From an uncultured Collinsella sp. (lineage in GTDB: Bacteria > Actinomycetota > Coriobacteriia > Coriobacteriales > Coriobacteriaceae): a stretch of 26,527 nt of DNA. Position numbers and translations under genes: made by a program. The stretch lies in the NCBI GenBank assembly GCA_900542315.1, contig UQMV01000033.1:1-26527 (forward strand), read 5' to 3'. Numbering within the stretch: position 1 is the first letter of the stretch; the number at the start of each line of letters is the position of its first letter. Of this stretch, positions 23,549-26,527 are shown piece after piece. The notes below the pieces were generated by a model. It ran no database searches, had not been told where the DNA came from, and saw only the letters and a program-made list of their open reading frames with translations.

Positions 23549-25990
23549 CTACCCCAGCGAGCGGTTGAGGGAGCCGAGCTCGTCGTTACCCATGGTACGC
23601 CACATTTGGAAGATGCAACCGCGCGCCAGGAAAAAGAAGCCGTTGTCGACCAGTTGCACAGCGGCATCTGCCAGCTGATTCGTCACGGCGGACACTGGCG
23701 GCAGCTCAAGTCCAGCCTTGCGGATGGTCTCGACCGCCTCCTCGAACGTCGGAGGCTCACTGACGCCCATCTCGTTCATAAGGCCCTGCATTTCTTCCAG
23801 CGCGCTGCTGCCCGACTCCTCGCCGCGCGGCACCAGACGGTAACAAGCCAGCGCCAGGTCGAGCTGATCGCAATTCCAATAGGCAAACGCCAAGCGATAG
23901 AACAGGTAGCCAATTGCAGAACGATCGCTGGCAATACGTAGGCCGTGGCGCGCCACCTCGATAATCTCGTCAAAGCGCTCCAGACGCGCAAGCACGTTGA
24001 TGAGCGCAAAGTGCGATTGCATGGACGAGCGCGCCAGATCGTAAAGATGGCGCACCTCGGGCAGCGCTCGTTCAAAGTCCTCTTGCTCGGCATAAAAGCT
24101 GCAGATCTCGTGCTGGGCAAAGTACAGCGCATCGGGCGCACGAAGGATTCGCACAGAGCGGTCTTCTTCCAACACCGGTAGCACCATGCGCACCAGCTGG
24201 TTATCGCAAAACTGCGTTTGAACCGGACCTGTCGCCAAAAGCTCGGCGACAGTGCACTTAGCCTCCAACTCCTCGACAAGACGGGAAAAGCCTTCAAAAG
24301 CACCTGTACGGTCGACTTTTACCTGCTCGCGCAATTCAACAACACGGGCCACGTATGGGTCGTCGTCCTCTTCCATGACCTCCAACTCGTCAGCCGTATC
24401 GGCAAGTAGCAGATCGCGCAGCGCCGGCGGCAGCGTGCGATGGTCATCACGCGGACGAGCATGAACCTCCGCAGGCTCAATCGTCTCCGGAGCGGTTGAC
24501 TCATACGCCTCAAGCACACGCTTGCACGGCATGTCGTCCATGTCCATGCTCTCAAGATCCTTGGCGACAGACACGCAATCGGCCAGATAGGCCGCGCGCC
24601 CAAAGAAATACGTTGTGACAACGCGCTCGCCCTGCTCACTGTCGGGAGCAGCAATCTGCACACAGCAGCGCGTGATGCAGGTGCCCGCGGCAAAACACGC
24701 TGCCGCAAGCGTGAGTGCCACGCGCGCATCGTGCTCCGCGGCCCAGATCGCGCGCGTGTCCTCGTCCAGCTCGCGCCAGGCGTCATCCTGAGCGTCGTAT
24801 TCACGTTGCGGCATGGCATCAACGACAGACTGCCCAAACCGAACGAGCATAATCCCCTCGGCAACGTTTGCCCGATAGGTATAGTCGAGCCGCGTGACCA
24901 CGTTGAGCGCCTCAACGATTCGCGCAAAACGGGTGCGCACGTCCCACTCGCCGCCCGGCTGGCAAGCCACCGTACCCGGCTTGCCCCACGGGTTATCGCT
25001 CGAAGCCGTATCGAGCAGTCGGGGAACATCGTTGGTCGTCTTGGCGATATGCCACGCATCAAAGAGCGCGCAGCCCTCAAGGCTCGGCGAGGATGCCGTA
25101 GGGACCAATCCGGCCCCGATGCGCTCAAGGATGCCGGAGAGGCGGTTGAGACGGCACTCGACGGCAAGCAGCATGTCAATCTCGTCCTGGTCCAGCAGGC
25201 TACGATCAAAATTGAGATAGAAAATCTTTGAGCGATCAATGCGAGCCAGGCTCATCTCGGACTTGGCAGCGATGGTGCGCAGGCGGGGCAAGTCAATTTC
25301 GCTCATAAGGGCGGCGGCATAGCGCTCGATACCGCTCGGATTCTCGGCATGGTCAACGCGGTAAAGCAGCGTCTCGATAGCATCGGGGAGCGGTGCCGTG
25401 TTAAAGCCCAAAAACACCTCGACCGGCTCGGGCAACTTTACAAGCTTGATCTTGTCGACTACGTTTTGCATACCCTCGTCGAGTCCGCCGGCGTCCGCCG
25501 TGTTCACAATAGCGCTTTCGGAGTTGGCAAATATCACGTAGCGCAAGAACATCGAGGCCATGAACTCGCCGTAAGGAAGGGCGCGGGTCGAATTCCATGT
25601 CTCGTGGTCGGACTGCTCGCGCATGGGGCCTTCGGGAGAGCCGGCAGTTTGCGCACACGCGCGCATTGCACCGTTGGCTTCCCTTACCATAATCTCACCA
25701 ATACTGGAATCCGACTCGTCAAGGACCAGTTCCATGTCGGGATCGTCGGGCAGCGGAGCCTCGCTGACGGGGCGGTCCACCTTGTACACCTCACCCGAAA
25801 CGCTTACGTAGCCCAAAAGCGACACATGACTTTTGCCAACGAATTCGACGACATAACAAGATTCATGCTGATCCTCGCCAAAGAGTTTCCAGACCACGCC
25901 ATATGAGCGCCCCGCAGGCTGCTCGGGCATCGCCGGAAAGCGCTTTTTGGGATCGAGAAACCTGAGCCTGTATGTCGGACGCTCTGCCAC
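23549..25990 (-). CDS. Large TPR-like protein of unknown function
   Basis: This 813-residue protein is predicted to be cytoplasmic, with no signal peptide or membrane helix. I do not recognise a family for the N-terminal 550 residues, which include an acidic region near 80-95 and an alpha-helical centre. Residues about 610-760 look like tetratricopeptide repeats (EICSFYAEQEDFERALPEVR, SHFALINVLARLERFDEIIE, YLFYRLAFAYWNCDQLDLAL), so it probably binds protein partners. The start is a GTG with AGGGTGA about 8 bases upstream. It is monocistronic, between the ATPase and the tRNA-Arg genes. It may be a lineage-specific Coriobacteriia protein (inference). Confidence 0.8.
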   Translation of the reverse strand: MAERPTYRLRFLDPKKRFPAMPEQPAGRSYGVVWKLFGEDQHESCYVVEFVGKSHVSLLGYVSVSGEVYKVDRPVSEAPLPDDPDMELVLDESDSSIGEIMVREANGAMRACAQTAGSPEGPMREQSDHETWNSTRALPYGEFMASMFLRYVIFANSESAIVNTADAGGLDEGMQNVVDKIKLVKLPEPVEVFLGFNTAPLPDAIETLLYRVDHAENPSGIERYAAALMSEIDLPRLRTIAAKSEMSLARIDRSKIFYLNFDRSLLDQDEIDMLLAVECRLNRLSGILERIGAGLVPTASSPSLEGCALFDAWHIAKTTNDVPRLLDTASSDNPWGKPGTVACQPGGEWDVRTRFARIVEALNVVTRLDYTYRANVAEGIMLVRFGQSVVDAMPQREYDAQDDAWRELDEDTRAIWAAEHDARVALTLAAACFAAGTCITRCCVQIAAPDSEQGERVVTTYFFGRAAYLADCVSVAKDLESMDMDDMPCKRVLEAYESTAPETIEPAEVHARPRDDHRTLPPALRDLLLADTADELEVMEEDDDPYVARVVELREQVKVDRTGAFEGFSRLVEELEAKCTVAELLATGPVQTQFCDNQLVRMVLPVLEEDRSVRILRAPDALYFAQHEICSFYAEQEDFERALPEVRHLYDLARSSMQSHFALINVLARLERFDEIIEVARHGLRIASDRSAIGYLFYRLAFAYWNCDQLDLALACYRLVPRGEESGSSALEEMQGLMNEMGVSEPPTFEEAVETIRKAGLELPPVSAVTNQLADAAVQLVDNGFFFLARGCIFQMWRTMGNDELGSLNRSLG

Positions 25991-26027
25991 GAAGTATCAC
26001 CCTGATCGGTCGTTTGAAGAAGGAGTG

Positions 26028-26063
26028 GTCGCGAATAAGTCGCGACATCTACTCGGAATCTTA
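26028..26063 (-). promoter_or_regulatory. Promoter and dyad of the TPR-like gene
   Basis: GTCGCGA (26028-26034) and TCGCGAC (26040-26046) form a perfect 7-bp dyad with loop ATAAG, 38 bases before the start. A -10 candidate TAAGAT (26058-26063) lies just upstream, so the dyad would fall in the early leader and act as an operator or a small RNA hairpin. Confidence 0.35.
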
Positions 26064-26117
26064 CACGAGTCGACAGGAAATCGTCCCTTTGGACGAAAGC
26101 ACTCAAGCTGGCGTAAA

Positions 26118-26146
26118 AGAAAAGCCCCCGTTGCCGGGAGCTTTAA
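26118..26146 (-). terminator. Terminator of the first tRNA-Arg
   Basis: On the minus strand the stem AAAGCTCCCG / CGGGGGCTTT (one G-T pair) with loop GCAA is followed by TCTTTT, 8 bases after the tRNA. Confidence 0.88.
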
Positions 26147-26153
26147 TCTCAAA

Positions 26154-26230
26154 TGGTGCGGCGTATAGGATTCGAACCTATGACGTTCTGATTCGTAGTC
26201 AGACCCTCTATCCAGCTGAGGTAACGCCGC
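26154..26230 (-). tRNA. tRNA-Arg (anticodon ACG)
   Basis: The acceptor stem GCGGCGT / ACGCCGC, discriminator A and encoded CCA frame a 77-base tRNA. The anticodon arm TCTGA-CTACGAA-TCAGA gives ACG, read as ICG after deamination, for CGN arginine codons. The T arm carries GGTTCGAATCC. Confidence 0.96.
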
Positions 26231-26242
26231 AACGCACGGATT

Positions 26243-26271
26243 ATTATGCACGTGACCCCTCGATGGGTCAA
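26243..26271 (-). promoter_or_regulatory. Promoter of the first tRNA-Arg
   Basis: TTGACC (26266-26271) and CATAAT (26243-26248) on the minus strand are spaced by 17 bases, 12 bases before the tRNA. This is a strong, near-consensus promoter, so the tRNA does not depend on read-through from the second copy. Confidence 0.8.
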
Positions 26272-26309
26272 GCGACAATTTGGAAAAATTTTATGAAGCA
26301 CCGATTAAG

Positions 26310-26436
26310 TTCCTTCGCGGATCCGCACCGGCTTCGGCCGCCTGCCGGCGCCCTCGCCCGCTCGCTAAAAACGCTCCGCGTTTTCTTCACGCTCGCGCCT
26401 CGACCGAGGTTCGAATCTCCGCAATGCCCCCGTAAA
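26310..26436. other. GC-rich palindromic spacer between tRNA-Arg copies
   Basis: The stretch is dense in short dyads: GCGGATCCGC, GGCTTCGGCC and AAAACGC-TCC-GCGTTTT. Near 26405-26420 the plus strand shows a T-arm-like GAGGTTCGAATCTCC. No acceptor or anticodon arm can be paired with it, and no gene is supported. It may encode a structured RNA or be a decayed tRNA region. Confidence 0.35.
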
Positions 26437-26437
26437 G

Positions 26438-26465
26438 GAAAAGCCCCCGTTTCCGGAGGCTTAAA
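26438..26465 (-). terminator. Terminator of the second tRNA-Arg
   Basis: On the minus strand the stem AAGCCTCCG / CGGGGGCTT (one G-T pair) with loop GAAA is followed by TTCC. Its sequence is clearly related to the terminator of the first copy. Confidence 0.85.
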
Positions 26466-26472
26466 ACTCAAT

Positions 26473-26527
26473 TGGTGCGGCGTATAGGATTCGAACCTAT
26501 GACGTTCTGATTCGTAGTCAGACCCTC
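26473..26527 (-). tRNA. tRNA-Arg (ACG), second copy, cut by the window end
   Basis: The 3' part through the anticodon arm, including encoded CCA, is identical to the copy at 26154-26230 over all visible bases. The D arm and 5' acceptor strand lie beyond the window. Confidence 0.93.

Noticed and set aside
26405..26430. Possible plus-strand tRNA remnant (T-arm-like GTTCGAATC)
   Set aside because: Only four of five T-stem pairs form and no matching acceptor, D or anticodon arm is present.
25972..26487. 171-residue plus-strand open frame over the tRNA-Arg genes
   Set aside because: It is produced by reading through the antisense of the tRNAs and terminators, a common false gene.
1..26527. CRISPR array, IS element or prophage
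   Set aside because: No spaced identical repeats of 24-37 bases, no transposase or integrase motifs and no phage structural genes were seen.

Overview
The window looks like chromosomal DNA of a GC-rich Gram-positive anaerobe. My best guess is class Coriobacteriia, for example Collinsella. This rests on gene content (a YhgE/Pip pair, a CpsB/CpsC/CpsD set, a VanRS-like pair, PhoP/PhoR with PstB), on strong purine-rich ribosome binding sites and on recollection of similar genomes. No search was run. Apart from one gene, everything I can support is coded on the minus strand. No phage, IS element, CRISPR array or rRNA was seen.

Layout by increasing coordinate: a truncated MFS transporter and an M20 amidohydrolase in one operon (49-2205); an EamA/DMT exporter (2322-3305); two adjacent YhgE/Pip membrane proteins (3507-8513); the chaperone HtpG (8790-10814); a GNAT acetyltransferase (11017-11517); a CpsC-CpsD-CpsB set (11556-13620); a PhoR-like kinase, a PhoP-like regulator and PstB (13816-16912); a VanS/VanR-like two-component system (17016-18976); a divergent D-alanyl-D-alanine carboxypeptidase on the plus strand (19174-20514); a TM2-domain protein (20676-21827); tRNA-Ser(GCT); an AAA+ ATPase with a C-terminal winged helix (22304-23386); an 813-residue TPR-like protein of unknown function (23549-25990); and two tandem tRNA-Arg(ACG) genes, the second cut by the window end.

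A cell-envelope theme runs through the middle. VanRS-like sensing faces a penicillin-binding carboxypeptidase, the Cps kinase/phosphatase/co-polymerase set controls polysaccharide export, and PhoPR sits directly upstream of that set. PstB is separated from its usual partners PstS, PstC, PstA and PhoU, none of which lies here.

The most interesting non-coding signals are three 19-bp tandem repeats directly in front of the AAA+/winged-helix gene, a near-perfect 25-bp inverted repeat downstream of htpG, a perfect 19-bp inverted repeat downstream of the ATPase gene, and several dyads in promoter regions.
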